Of a DNA stretch of 64,000 bases, positions 38,365-45,213 are shown piece by piece; positions within the stretch are counted from its first letter, which is position 1, and each line of letters starts with the position of its first letter. The stretch lies in NCBI GenBank assembly GCA_002256395.1, contig NKJG01000005.1, positions 1 through 64,000 of the forward strand, read 5' to 3'. The translations under genes and the position numbers were made by a program. The notes beneath the pieces are model-generated. The model was not told the DNA's origin. It ran no database searches and was given only the letters and a program-made list of their open reading frames with translations. The DNA comes from Bacteroidetes bacterium B1(2017). Lineage in GTDB: Bacteria > Bacteroidota > Bacteroidia > UKL13-3.

Positions 38365-38529
38365 ATGGTAGATTTTTCAAATACAAAAGCACGAGTGACT
38401 TTTTTTATTGAGCAAATGAAAAAAGCTATGCCAGAAGTTAAGCATCAAATTGAGGTTTATGAAAAGGCTCTTAAAAGCAATACTCTTGTGAAATCTCCTA
38501 AGCCAGCTCCACAATTTAAAAATGACTAA
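38365..38529 (+). CDS. Small partner (antitoxin candidate) of zeta-like kinase 1 (54 aa)
   Basis: ATG 38365 opens a 54-codon frame for a charged, mainly helical peptide (VTFFIEQMKKAMPEVKHQIEV region) with a proline-rich tail. Its stop overlaps the kinase start by 8 nt (ATGACTAA), so the two are translationally coupled. A promoter lies directly upstream. In epsilon/zeta-type systems the small antitoxin gene precedes the kinase gene, and this order fits, although the peptide is shorter than epsilon and not recognisably similar. Confidence 0.65.
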   Translation: MVDFSNTKARVTFFIEQMKKAMPEVKHQIEVYEKALKSNTLVKSPKPAPQFKND

Positions 38530-39118
38530 ACCCATTTTACTTGTTATTGCGGGTTGCAATGGATCTGGTAAATCAACATTTTCAAAGGACATTGGTGCTG
38601 GAAATTTTGAACCTTTTGATTATGATTTTCATTTTTTAAGAAATTATTCTTCTCTTCTAGATATTGACATAAAGGATAAAATGGCTCATAACATCACTTG
38701 GCAGCAATTGGAAAACCAAGTTGAGGATGCAATTAAAAGTAAATCTAATTTTTGCTATGAAACCAACTTTAATTCAAGTCCTCTTTATTGGCCTCAAATT
38801 TTTAAAGATAATGGGTACGAAATTAGAATGGCATTTCTTTGCTTGAATTCCATTGAAGAGGCAATGAAAAGAGTTGCCATAAGAGTTCAAAACGGAGGAC
38901 ATTTTGTGCCAGACACTGAAATCGAAAAAAGGTATTATGAAGGATTTGCAAATTTAAATTCCTGTTATCCTTTTTTTGATTCCATAGATTTGTTTGATAC
39001 ATCCTCTTATGGCGAAGAACCAAAATTTATTCTTTCAATTGAGAAAGATAAACCCCCATTTATTAGTTCAATTCCAAGCTATCTTAAAGAGCTAATTCCT
39101 GTAACTTTTTATTCATAA
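38522..39118 (+). CDS. Zeta-toxin-like P-loop kinase 1
   Basis: A 198-residue P-loop protein with Walker A GCNGSGKST (11-19), YETNFNSSP in the middle and RVQNGGHFVPDTEIEKRY, the arginine-rich lid segment typical of zeta-toxin-family kinases. Zeta toxins phosphorylate UDP-N-acetylglucosamine and block peptidoglycan synthesis. Many chromosomal relatives have unknown substrates, and some act on other small molecules. It is the only plus-strand gene pair inside the cassette array and is coupled to a 54-residue upstream gene. Function as a toxin is inferred. Confidence 0.75.
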   Translation: MTKPILLVIAGCNGSGKSTFSKDIGAGNFEPFDYDFHFLRNYSSLLDIDIKDKMAHNITWQQLENQVEDAIKSKSNFCYETNFNSSPLYWPQIFKDNGYEIRMAFLCLNSIEEAMKRVAIRVQNGGHFVPDTEIEKRYYEGFANLNSCYPFFDSIDLFDTSSYGEEPKFILSIEKDKPPFISSIPSYLKELIPVTFYS

Positions 39119-39144
39119 GTTTTGTTAAATTAAGATATACTCTT

Positions 39145-39249
39145 CTTAGTTCCTTTTTCCATTTTCTAGTATCCCTCTCTAAGTGCTTTATTTTCATTAA
39201 ATTGATTAGTAAGCAATCTTATTTATCAAAAAGCAAATGGAGAGTGCGG
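39145..39249 (+). repeat. Cassette-boundary repeat, copy B (short form)
   Basis: Contains the CTAAGTGCTTTA block, the imperfect palindrome ATTGATTAGTAAGCAAT (39201-39217) and the terminal GCAAATGGAGAGTGCGG, but lacks the upstream hairpin found in copies A, D and E. It lies directly downstream of pair 2. Confidence 0.75.
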
Positions 39250-39275
39250 AGAGGTGGAGCATGCGGCGGATAAAA

Positions 39276-39827
39276 TTAATCTAATGGATATGCTAATAAA
39301 ACATATCCTAATTGTGGAGTAAGCTTTTTATGTTCAATAACTTTAAAATTGTTATAAAAATCAACATTCATAATTGCGATTATAAACCTGTTTGTATTTA
39401 ATCCTTTTAAATTACAACTTGTTATTATTTTACTTTCCTCAATACAATTATCCGAAGTCAGGCTCAATTTTTTTTTATAATCCAAGGTATCATTTACGTT
39501 TATGAATTTAAGTGTGGAAATTAAACTTGAATAATCATTAAAAATAAAACAATTCTTGCTCATTAATAATTGTTCTACAGATTTAATTTTGAAGAAATCA
39601 ATTTTCCTATACTCTATTTCAGGAACAACAACTGCTGTGAACTTATCAATTGACCCTGACTTTTCATGAATATAAATCAATTTTGGAGCATCCAATTGAA
39701 TTGTATCAACAATATAAATTTGCCTCAAAGAATTCTGCTTTTGTGCATTAATTCCCTTATTAAAAAAGCAAATAAATAAAATAAATATCACGATATATTT
39801 GAGACTATTTAAACAGCTATTTTTCAT
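39276..39827 (-). CDS. Exported partner (immunity candidate) of Rhs tip 2
   Basis: A 183-residue protein with an N-terminal hydrophobic signal (IVIFILFICFF) and likely cleavage after INAQ. The mature part is a mixed alpha/beta region with four cysteines. No family is recognised. It begins 25 nt after the stop of Rhs tip 2 and ends just before repeat copy B. By position it is the immunity or inhibitor protein for the metzincin-like tip; nothing in the sequence proves this. Confidence 0.6.
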   Translation of the reverse strand: MKNSCLNSLKYIVIFILFICFFNKGINAQKQNSLRQIYIVDTIQLDAPKLIYIHEKSGSIDKFTAVVVPEIEYRKIDFFKIKSVEQLLMSKNCFIFNDYSSLISTLKFINVNDTLDYKKKLSLTSDNCIEESKIITSCNLKGLNTNRFIIAIMNVDFYNNFKVIEHKKLTPQLGYVLLAYPLD

Positions 39828-39852
39828 TTTCTGAAATAATTTATTTTTTATT

Positions 39853-40815
39853 CTATGTTTTTGTTAAGACAACTTTTCCTTTGTCAAAATTTTTAGGAGC
39901 ACTGCCCTTTACGTTTTCTTCAGAATTTACTGGTCCACTTATTTTTCCTCTATATCCTGGATCCTCAACTTCTGCATCACTAGTAATAAATGGAGGATTT
40001 GAATTTCCGACATTTCCATTATTCAAAATCATTTTAACTAGACCTTTAGATATTTTGTTTTCTCTACCATTTGACGCCCAAAACATCAAGCCCCTTGTCC
40101 AATGTCCTATTCCTAGAGTGTGTCCCATCTCATGAGCTCCTGTAGGCAAAAAAGCTCGTGTAGCTTTAACGCTAATTTCATTTCTGAATTTATCTGTTAC
40201 CCCGTTAACAATCTCTTCCTTAGAATTGGTAATGGATTTACCATTAAAAGAAGGATCTTTATCAGGCTTTACATAATAAGCATTTGCATCTTTGTTATTA
40301 TTTGAATCTTCACTTGGATTATCTGACTCCTTAACATCAAATTCAAATTTGATATCATAAACAATTTTTTCTTTACCATTATTAATTATGTATTGAAACT
40401 TTCCTGTTTGTTCATTCCAGAATTGCGCAGCTTTTTCAGCTGAATTATTTGATAATTCATCATGTTTATTAACTAAGTAAGTTGCTTTTATTATTATTGT
40501 TTTTGATTCATGATCCACATAAACTCCATAATCTTTTCCATCATTATCAATATATAAAATTGGGTTGTTTGCCACAAAGTTATAAGGACTTAACCATTGA
40601 TACTTGGCCTGCAACGGATCTACACTCAACCATCTTCCCAACCTCGCATCATAAATCCTTGCGCCAAAATCATAGTTGTTTCCAGTACCGTTTATTTCGT
40701 TATCGGCTTCCTTGCCATTAAAGTGGAAGTAATAAGCTCCATTTTCTTGCAAATAATGCCTGAGCAGGCTTGTGTTTGCAGTGGTTAAAGGTTGATATGG
40801 GGACGAATATTTCAA
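39853..40815 (-). CDS. Orphan Rhs-core tip 2 with metzincin-like C-terminal domain
   Basis: The 320-residue frame starts (TTG 40815) with a sequence shared with tip 3, then the Rhs core tip FNGKEADNEINGTGN, ARIYDARLGRWLSVDP and FVANNPILYID. The C-terminal domain contains HEMGHTLGIGH (228-238), the full HExxHxxGxxH zinc motif of metzincins. Six residues on, GLMFWAS offers Met244 as a Met-turn. A matrixin- or reprolysin-like endopeptidase is therefore likely. The start is weak (TTG, no clear promoter), so the tip may be silent until recombined into a full Rhs gene. Confidence 0.82.
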   Translation of the reverse strand: MKYSSPYQPLTTANTSLLRHYLQENGAYYFHFNGKEADNEINGTGNNYDFGARIYDARLGRWLSVDPLQAKYQWLSPYNFVANNPILYIDNDGKDYGVYVDHESKTIIIKATYLVNKHDELSNNSAEKAAQFWNEQTGKFQYIINNGKEKIVYDIKFEFDVKESDNPSEDSNNNKDANAYYVKPDKDPSFNGKSITNSKEEIVNGVTDKFRNEISVKATRAFLPTGAHEMGHTLGIGHWTRGLMFWASNGRENKISKGLVKMILNNGNVGNSNPPFITSDAEVEDPGYRGKISGPVNSEENVKGSAPKNFDKGKVVLTKT

Positions 40816-40867
40816 TATGCGTTATTGAGTTATAAAAATAGGAAGTAAATTTTAATTGAATCTAAAC

Positions 40868-41071
40868 AAACGTTCTTTCTTAAAAGTAAAACTAGACTCG
40901 AAAAACCAAGCTCTACTTTTTTTATTCCAATTCTTTCATTTTCCAATCCCCCTTCTAAGTTTTTATTTTCATCAAATGGTTTAGTAAGCAATGCTATTTA
41001 TCATATAGCAAATGTAGTGTGCGGTACTTAGTAAGCATTGTTATTTACCATAAAGCAAATGTAGCGTGCGG
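40868..41071 (+). repeat. Cassette-boundary repeat, copy C (with duplicated end)
   Basis: A degenerate hairpin (AAAAGTAAAACTAG 40882-40895 against CAAGCTCTACTTTT 40907-40920) is followed by the CTAAG block, the half-degenerate palindrome at 40976-40992 and a terminal AATGTAGTGTGCGG (to 41024). The last 45 or so bases are then repeated (41027-41071), ending GCAAATGTAGCGTGCGG. The gene-free interval 40816-41137 holds little else. Confidence 0.75.
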
Positions 41072-41137
41072 CAGGAGAGTGTGGGTCGAAGATCCAATTA
41101 AATTATGATTCATTTTCTATTAATAAATTATACTTGT

Positions 41138-41641
41138 TTAATCTTTCTCCCACTTGCATTCTTTACAATATTCATCTCTTTCTACCTTACAACTATTTAT
41201 ATTAATAATCCTTCGCTTACTTATTGGTATCAATTCATTTATCAAATCTATAATTCTATTCAAGGTTTCATTATAACAAGAACTATATTTGAGCTCCTTT
41301 TGTGGACACCCTCTTTCGTCTATTAATGTAATTGTTCTAACAATGCCCCCCAAAACATTATTGGTTTGTAAATGGATTTTATTTTGTTCAATAGAGTCGA
41401 AATATTGGCGTAAAAAATTCATTAATTCTAATTTCTTTTTGATGTTTATTTTATTTATATCCCAAAAATAAACACGTCTATTATTATGCACAGGTACTCT
41501 ACAATAAATACCTTCATTTGATATCCTAAAATACGTATCCTCAGATCTAAATTCGAATGCTTCAATTCTAATATTCTCTGAAATAGAATAGGTATTTATT
41601 ACAAAAAAGATAAAAAATACCAATAAAATATACTTTTTCAT
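41138..41641 (-). CDS. Exported partner (immunity candidate) of Rhs tip 3
   Basis: A 167-residue protein with an N-terminal signal peptide (YILLVFFIFFVINTYS). The mature part is rich in Arg, Ile and Asn and has six cysteines, four of them in the last third (a CNxxxN-like helix, then SCKVERDEYCKEC). No family is recognised. It starts 2 nt after tip 3 ends. As with the other partners, an extracytoplasmic immunity or inhibitor role is inferred from position and export signal. Confidence 0.6.
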   Translation of the reverse strand: MKKYILLVFFIFFVINTYSISENIRIEAFEFRSEDTYFRISNEGIYCRVPVHNNRRVYFWDINKINIKKKLELMNFLRQYFDSIEQNKIHLQTNNVLGGIVRTITLIDERGCPQKELKYSSCYNETLNRIIDLINELIPISKRRIININSCKVERDEYCKECKWEKD

Positions 41642-41643
41642 AG

Positions 41644-42516
41644 TTATTTAACTTTATGTTGGATCCAATCCTGATATTGGACCTTATCTACATACTTTAG
41701 TTCAATCATCATTCTAAGATCAAAATTCATCCTTAATTCAGGGTATACATATTGAGAGGCTTTATTTAAATAATCAATAACTTTGGAACTATCCCATATT
41801 TGGGTGAAATTCCAAGCTTCAAGTTCATCCATATAATCATAACCATCCCCAGTTTTCCATTCTTTTTTAATATACCCATACCCATGTCTAATTTCATGAA
41901 CCAAAGCCGTAGAGTTACCTGTTTCCCAAATAATGTAAACAAGGCCATTTTGTTCACCTGTCTTGCCATCCTCAAATTGGCCAATGTTTTTAGATGAGTG
42001 AAACCAATATTTTATATCTTTATTGGAAATCACCTCATCAAAAGCTTTCTTAATTTTTAAATATCCTTCTAGCTGATTTTTTAAAGTGTTTAAATTCCTT
42101 ACATCTTTATTTGATAACTTTTCCTTATCCTCTAGGTTGTAAATATCTTTTGCTACTTTATCTATTCTATTATTTAATTCGTTGTAGATTTGATTAAACT
42201 CATCCCTTGACTGGCTGTTAACAAATCCATTTGTTGTGTCGTTTCCTAATTTATCTACATTCCATATCGGATTATTTGAAAAACATGAATATGAACTTTC
42301 ATGTGGTTTCGTAATCGGATCCAAATTCCATCGTCTTCCCAACCTCGCATCATACTCCCAAAACTCGGCAGTATTAATGTTTCCAATGCCTGCAATTTCG
42401 TTATCGCTCTCTTGCCCATTAAAGTGGAAGTAATAACCTCCATTTTCTTGCAAATAATGCCTGAGTAGGCTTGTGTTTGCAGTGGCTAAAGGTTTATATG
42501 GGAATGAATATTTCAA
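41644..42516 (-). CDS. Orphan Rhs-core tip 3 with HExxH metallopeptidase-like C-terminal domain
   Basis: The 290-residue frame (TTG start 42516) shares its first 30 residues closely with tip 2 but has the other core subtype, AGIGNINTAEFWEYDARLGRR, as in tip 1. After the NNPI boundary comes a coiled coil (about 100-165) and a domain with VHEIRHGYGY (His207, Glu208, His211), then MDELEAW with Glu231 as candidate third ligand. Spacing and surrounding residues match tip 1 (HELKHGHQY ... DEFQAY), so tips 1 and 3 probably carry the same peptidase family, perhaps M91-like. Expression signals are weak. Confidence 0.8.
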   Translation of the reverse strand: MKYSFPYKPLATANTSLLRHYLQENGGYYFHFNGQESDNEIAGIGNINTAEFWEYDARLGRRWNLDPITKPHESSYSCFSNNPIWNVDKLGNDTTNGFVNSQSRDEFNQIYNELNNRIDKVAKDIYNLEDKEKLSNKDVRNLNTLKNQLEGYLKIKKAFDEVISNKDIKYWFHSSKNIGQFEDGKTGEQNGLVYIIWETGNSTALVHEIRHGYGYIKKEWKTGDGYDYMDELEAWNFTQIWDSSKVIDYLNKASQYVYPELRMNFDLRMMIELKYVDKVQYQDWIQHKVK

Positions 42517-42564
42517 CAGGTTTTACTTAGGTATAAAAATAGGGAGAAATTCTCAATTGAATTT

Positions 42565-42725
42565 AAACAAATGTTCTTAAAAAAAAAGTAGAACTTAGTT
42601 TAAACAACCAAGTTCTACTTTTCTTACTACCTTTTCAATATTCAAACATCCATCTCTAAGTGCTTTAGTTGAATTAAATTGCTTAGTAAGCAATCTAATT
42701 AATAAAAAGCAAATGGAGCGTGCGG
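42565..42725 (+). repeat. Cassette-boundary repeat, copy D (most complete)
   Basis: Starts AAACAAATGTTCTTAA and has a 13-bp-stem hairpin (AAAAGTAGAACTT 42584-42596, AAGTTCTACTTTT 42610-42622). It also has CTAAGTGCTTTAGTTGAA, the perfect palindrome ATTGCTTAGTAAGCAAT (42678-42694) and the terminal GCAAATGGAGCGTGCGG. I see nothing else in the gene-free 42517-42870 interval. Confidence 0.85.
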
Positions 42726-42870
42726 GGGAATATTATAGTAGCAATACTTTTCAAAAAAAATCTCAAGTCTAGTGAAACCTAGTTAATCTTTCCTGTATCT
42801 TAAAATTCATTTATCCTAATTTTGAAGTTTTAAAAAATGTTTATTGTAAGCCTCAATATAAATACTGTTA

Positions 42871-43335
42871 TTACTTAAATTTCGAACTAACTAATTTCAA
42901 GTAAATGGAGTCCATAATCTTATTATAGAGTTTTAACTTTTCATTGGAACAATTATTATATACTATTTCAATATTTTCATCACTTATTTCTCGCCAAAAT
43001 AAATTGGTTGAATTTACTTTTCCATTTCTACTTAAAACACCTTTTTCTAAAGTTCTATTTGATTCTTTATACATACTATCCTTTATACAACATTCAAACA
43101 TTGCATATGGAGATATGTGATTCATTCTAAAGTAGCTTGAATCACTCTTAGATTTAAAATAAAAAACATATCCTTCATAGAAATTAGTTGAATCAATTTC
43201 AAACATTTCCTCACCAAAATTAAAAGAAACAATTGTACCAGACATATTATGTGACCAAGTTTGATTAACATTTTGTGCGCTAAGGTTTTGAACATAAACT
43301 ATGTAAAAGCTTAAAAGCGTAATTATTATTTTCAT
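42871..43335 (-). CDS. Exported partner (immunity candidate) of Rhs tip 4
   Basis: A 154-residue protein with a signal peptide ending NLSAQ. The mature part is Ser/Asn/Tyr-rich with a paired-cysteine FECCIKD segment and no recognised family. Its ATG overlaps the stop of tip 4 by 4 nt (ATGA), so it is translationally coupled, the strongest coupling of the four pairs. The immunity role is inferred. Confidence 0.62.
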   Translation of the reverse strand: MKIIITLLSFYIVYVQNLSAQNVNQTWSHNMSGTIVSFNFGEEMFEIDSTNFYEGYVFYFKSKSDSSYFRMNHISPYAMFECCIKDSMYKESNRTLEKGVLSRNGKVNSTNLFWREISDENIEIVYNNCSNEKLKLYNKIMDSIYLKLVSSKFK

Positions 43336-44165
43336 TTTTTCTTTGTTTTTGTTTCAAAATCCTTCAATTTTTCTTCTAAGCAATCTTTCCAATCTTTATT
43401 ATTAGTGTTTGATTTGTAATTTACTTTTGCCTCACCAACTGCTTTCCAACCTTGCGTTTTAAAGTCTTCATTTTGTTCAACATAATCAGTTCCAAAATTA
43501 TGTAATGGGTTTACTGCCTCCCCGTTGCGTTTCTTTTCTGCTAAGACTGCGTGACCAAAGGCTTCATGGGCTGCAACTTGGGTAGCACCTTCTTCTGTTG
43601 TTGGTTTTATAATAATGTATACATCATTGTCAGGAGATGTTACCGAGCAATTTAGACCCATTTCAATTGCTTCATTTTCAGGCAAAAGAGTCCTTCCAGC
43701 AATACCTTGACGTAGTTTCACATCCTTTCCTTCAGCACTTTTATAGGTATCGGTAGTAATTATATTATGATTAATTTTGGAATCAACTAAAATCCTTAAA
43801 TTTTCTAAATTAGTACTGCCTAATTCTCTACCGGTAATTGATAATGTACCATCTGAATTTACATTAATTCTTTCAATCTCCTTTGCAGTTAGTGTTCCTA
43901 ATACGGCTTTATAAGAGGCTACATCTTTTATGGTAACTACTTTTCCATCAGGGTCAATAAATAAAATAGGGTTATTCATTGTAAAGTTATAAGCACTTAA
44001 ACTCGGATAACTTATCTGCTTTGGATCTAAACTCAACCACCTCCCCAACCTAGCATCATAAATCCTCGCACCAAAATCATAATCGTTTCCAGTGCCGTTT
44101 ATTTCGTTGTCTGCTTCCTTCCCATTAAACCCAAATCTGTACTCATTAAGAAGTCTCAAAAACAA
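43332..44165 (-). CDS. Orphan Rhs-core tip 4 with HExxxH metal-site-like C-terminal domain
   Basis: The 277-residue frame (TTG 44165) begins inside the Rhs core: YRFGFNGKEADNEINGTGN, ARIYDARLGRWLSLDP, FTMNNPILFIDPDG. It lacks the leader segment shared by tips 2 and 3. The C-terminal domain carries AAHEAFGHAVLAE, where His200, Glu201 and His205 form a HExxxH arrangement also known from some zinc proteins such as TldD. A lysine-rich tail follows. A metallopeptidase role is plausible but less certain than for the other three tips. Confidence 0.75.
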   Translation of the reverse strand: MFLRLLNEYRFGFNGKEADNEINGTGNDYDFGARIYDARLGRWLSLDPKQISYPSLSAYNFTMNNPILFIDPDGKVVTIKDVASYKAVLGTLTAKEIERINVNSDGTLSITGRELGSTNLENLRILVDSKINHNIITTDTYKSAEGKDVKLRQGIAGRTLLPENEAIEMGLNCSVTSPDNDVYIIIKPTTEEGATQVAAHEAFGHAVLAEKKRNGEAVNPLHNFGTDYVEQNEDFKTQGWKAVGEAKVNYKSNTNNKDWKDCLEEKLKDFETKTKKK

Positions 44166-44171
44166 AACAAA

Positions 44172-44318
44172 TTATGGATCGGTAATTTTAATTTTTCCAT
44201 TTTCTAAGACCACAATTTTCTGCCCTAATTTTCGCTTAGTTTCAAACATTTTTTGAGTTGATTGTTTTAATCCCTCGCTAATTTTTTTGATTAAATCTTT
44301 TTTATTCGTGTCTTTCAT
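44172..44318 (-). CDS. Small partner of zeta-like kinase 2 (48 aa)
   Basis: ATG 44318 lies 17 nt inside the end of the kinase gene. The 48-residue product is very basic (KKDLIKKISEGLK, TKRKLGQKI) and ends with a short strand (IVVLENGKIKI). Gene order is the reverse of pair 1: the kinase comes first here. It could be an antitoxin or accessory peptide. No family is recognised. Confidence 0.55.
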   Translation of the reverse strand: MKDTNKKDLIKKISEGLKQSTQKMFETKRKLGQKIVVLENGKIKITDP

Positions 44319-44892
44319 TTGCCTGTACTAATAAATGGTTAAATTTAATTGAATCAATAATTGTTGGTTTTTCATCTAGAGCTTTTGTGCAGATAAGGTC
44401 TGGTATACCTGTTGAAGTGTCATAAATAAGAATACTATCAGGCAAATCCCAATATTTTTGAAATAGATTATTTATTCCAGAATGATATCGTCTCCTAATA
44501 GTGGATTCAGGAATATTATGTCCCCCTTCTTTTACTCTATTAAACACTCTAGAAATAGCCAATTCTTCATTCTCAAGCCATAAAAATATTAAGGTAACAT
44601 TATAGCCCTGTTGCTTTGCCTTGCCTATAAAATTAGTAAAGGTTATTGAGGCAAGTGTTGTTTCAAAGGCAAAATTTTGATTGCTCTTTAAAAGTTCTTT
44701 AATCCTATCTAACATTATCCTTCCTGCTTCTATTGAAACTCCTTCTGGATTAAAAGGGGAAATCCCTTTTGCAATTTCATCTGCGTTAACAAATTCTTTA
44801 CAATCTAAAATCTCTGGAAGAATATTAAAGGAAGCTGTTGTTTTACCTGCTCCATTGCACCCAGCCACTATATAAAGGTTTTTTGAGTTCAC
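44302..44892 (-). CDS. Zeta-toxin-like P-loop kinase 2
   Basis: With the start at GTG 44892 the product has 196 residues: Walker A GCNGAGKTT, FVNADEIAKGISPFNPE (the zeta NADE substrate region), FAFETTLAS and FNRVKEGGHNIPESTIRRRY (the lid arginines). This is a closer match to classical zeta toxins than kinase 1. ATG 44931 would add 13 residues that overlap the -7 box, so GTG is preferred. A UDP-sugar or other small-molecule kinase toxin is likely. It is followed by an overlapping 48-residue gene. Confidence 0.8.
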   Translation of the reverse strand: MNSKNLYIVAGCNGAGKTTASFNILPEILDCKEFVNADEIAKGISPFNPEGVSIEAGRIMLDRIKELLKSNQNFAFETTLASITFTNFIGKAKQQGYNVTLIFLWLENEELAISRVFNRVKEGGHNIPESTIRRRYHSGINNLFQKYWDLPDSILIYDTSTGIPDLICTKALDEKPTIIDSIKFNHLLVQANERHE

Positions 44893-44895
44893 AAT

Positions 44896-44903
44896 CAAAA
44901 GTA
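44896..44903 (-). promoter_or_regulatory. -7 box deciding the start of zeta-like kinase 2
   Basis: The minus strand reads TACTTTTG, ending 3 nt before GTG 44892. Because this box lies inside the longer ATG-initiated frame, it supports the downstream GTG start. Confidence 0.5.
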
Positions 44904-45084
44904 AACATTTTGATTTATAAAAGAAACACATCCTAAATCGAACATATAGTTTGAAAATTCCATAAACAGACTTAATTCTTGAATCTAATTAATACTATCT
45001 AAACATCCTTGTTAAGGTCTGCCCAAACAGTAAAAATAAAATAGAAGGTAACTCAACCATCATAGCCCACATGGGAGGCTATAG

Positions 45085-45213
45085 GGCTTAATTCCACTCG
45101 AAGCTTTTGAAGGAAAACAGGTTGATAGGGAACGTACGCTTTCTCAACTCAAAGAAGCTAAAAAAGCACGTGTAGTGGCTAATAAAACTACCTTTTGTAA
45201 CAAATGTTCTTAA
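45085..45213 (+). pseudogene. Gene remnant between kinase 2 and repeat copy E
   Basis: A 42-codon open stretch directly after a TAG ends at a TAA (45211-45213). Its translation (EAFEGKQVDRERTLSQLKEA, then a short Cys-containing end) has the composition of a real charged helical protein C-terminus but no start. It is probably the decayed end of a lost cassette gene. The family is unknown. The surrounding 44932-45198 interval holds nothing else I can support. Confidence 0.35.

Noticed and set aside
40482..40788. Plus-strand open frames opposite Rhs tip 2
   Set aside because: They mirror the conserved Rhs-core codons on the minus strand and recur opposite the other tips for the same reason.
36588..44931. 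Prophage or conjugative element
   Set aside because: There are no phage structural, replication or transfer genes, and the only recombinase is a degenerate fragment.
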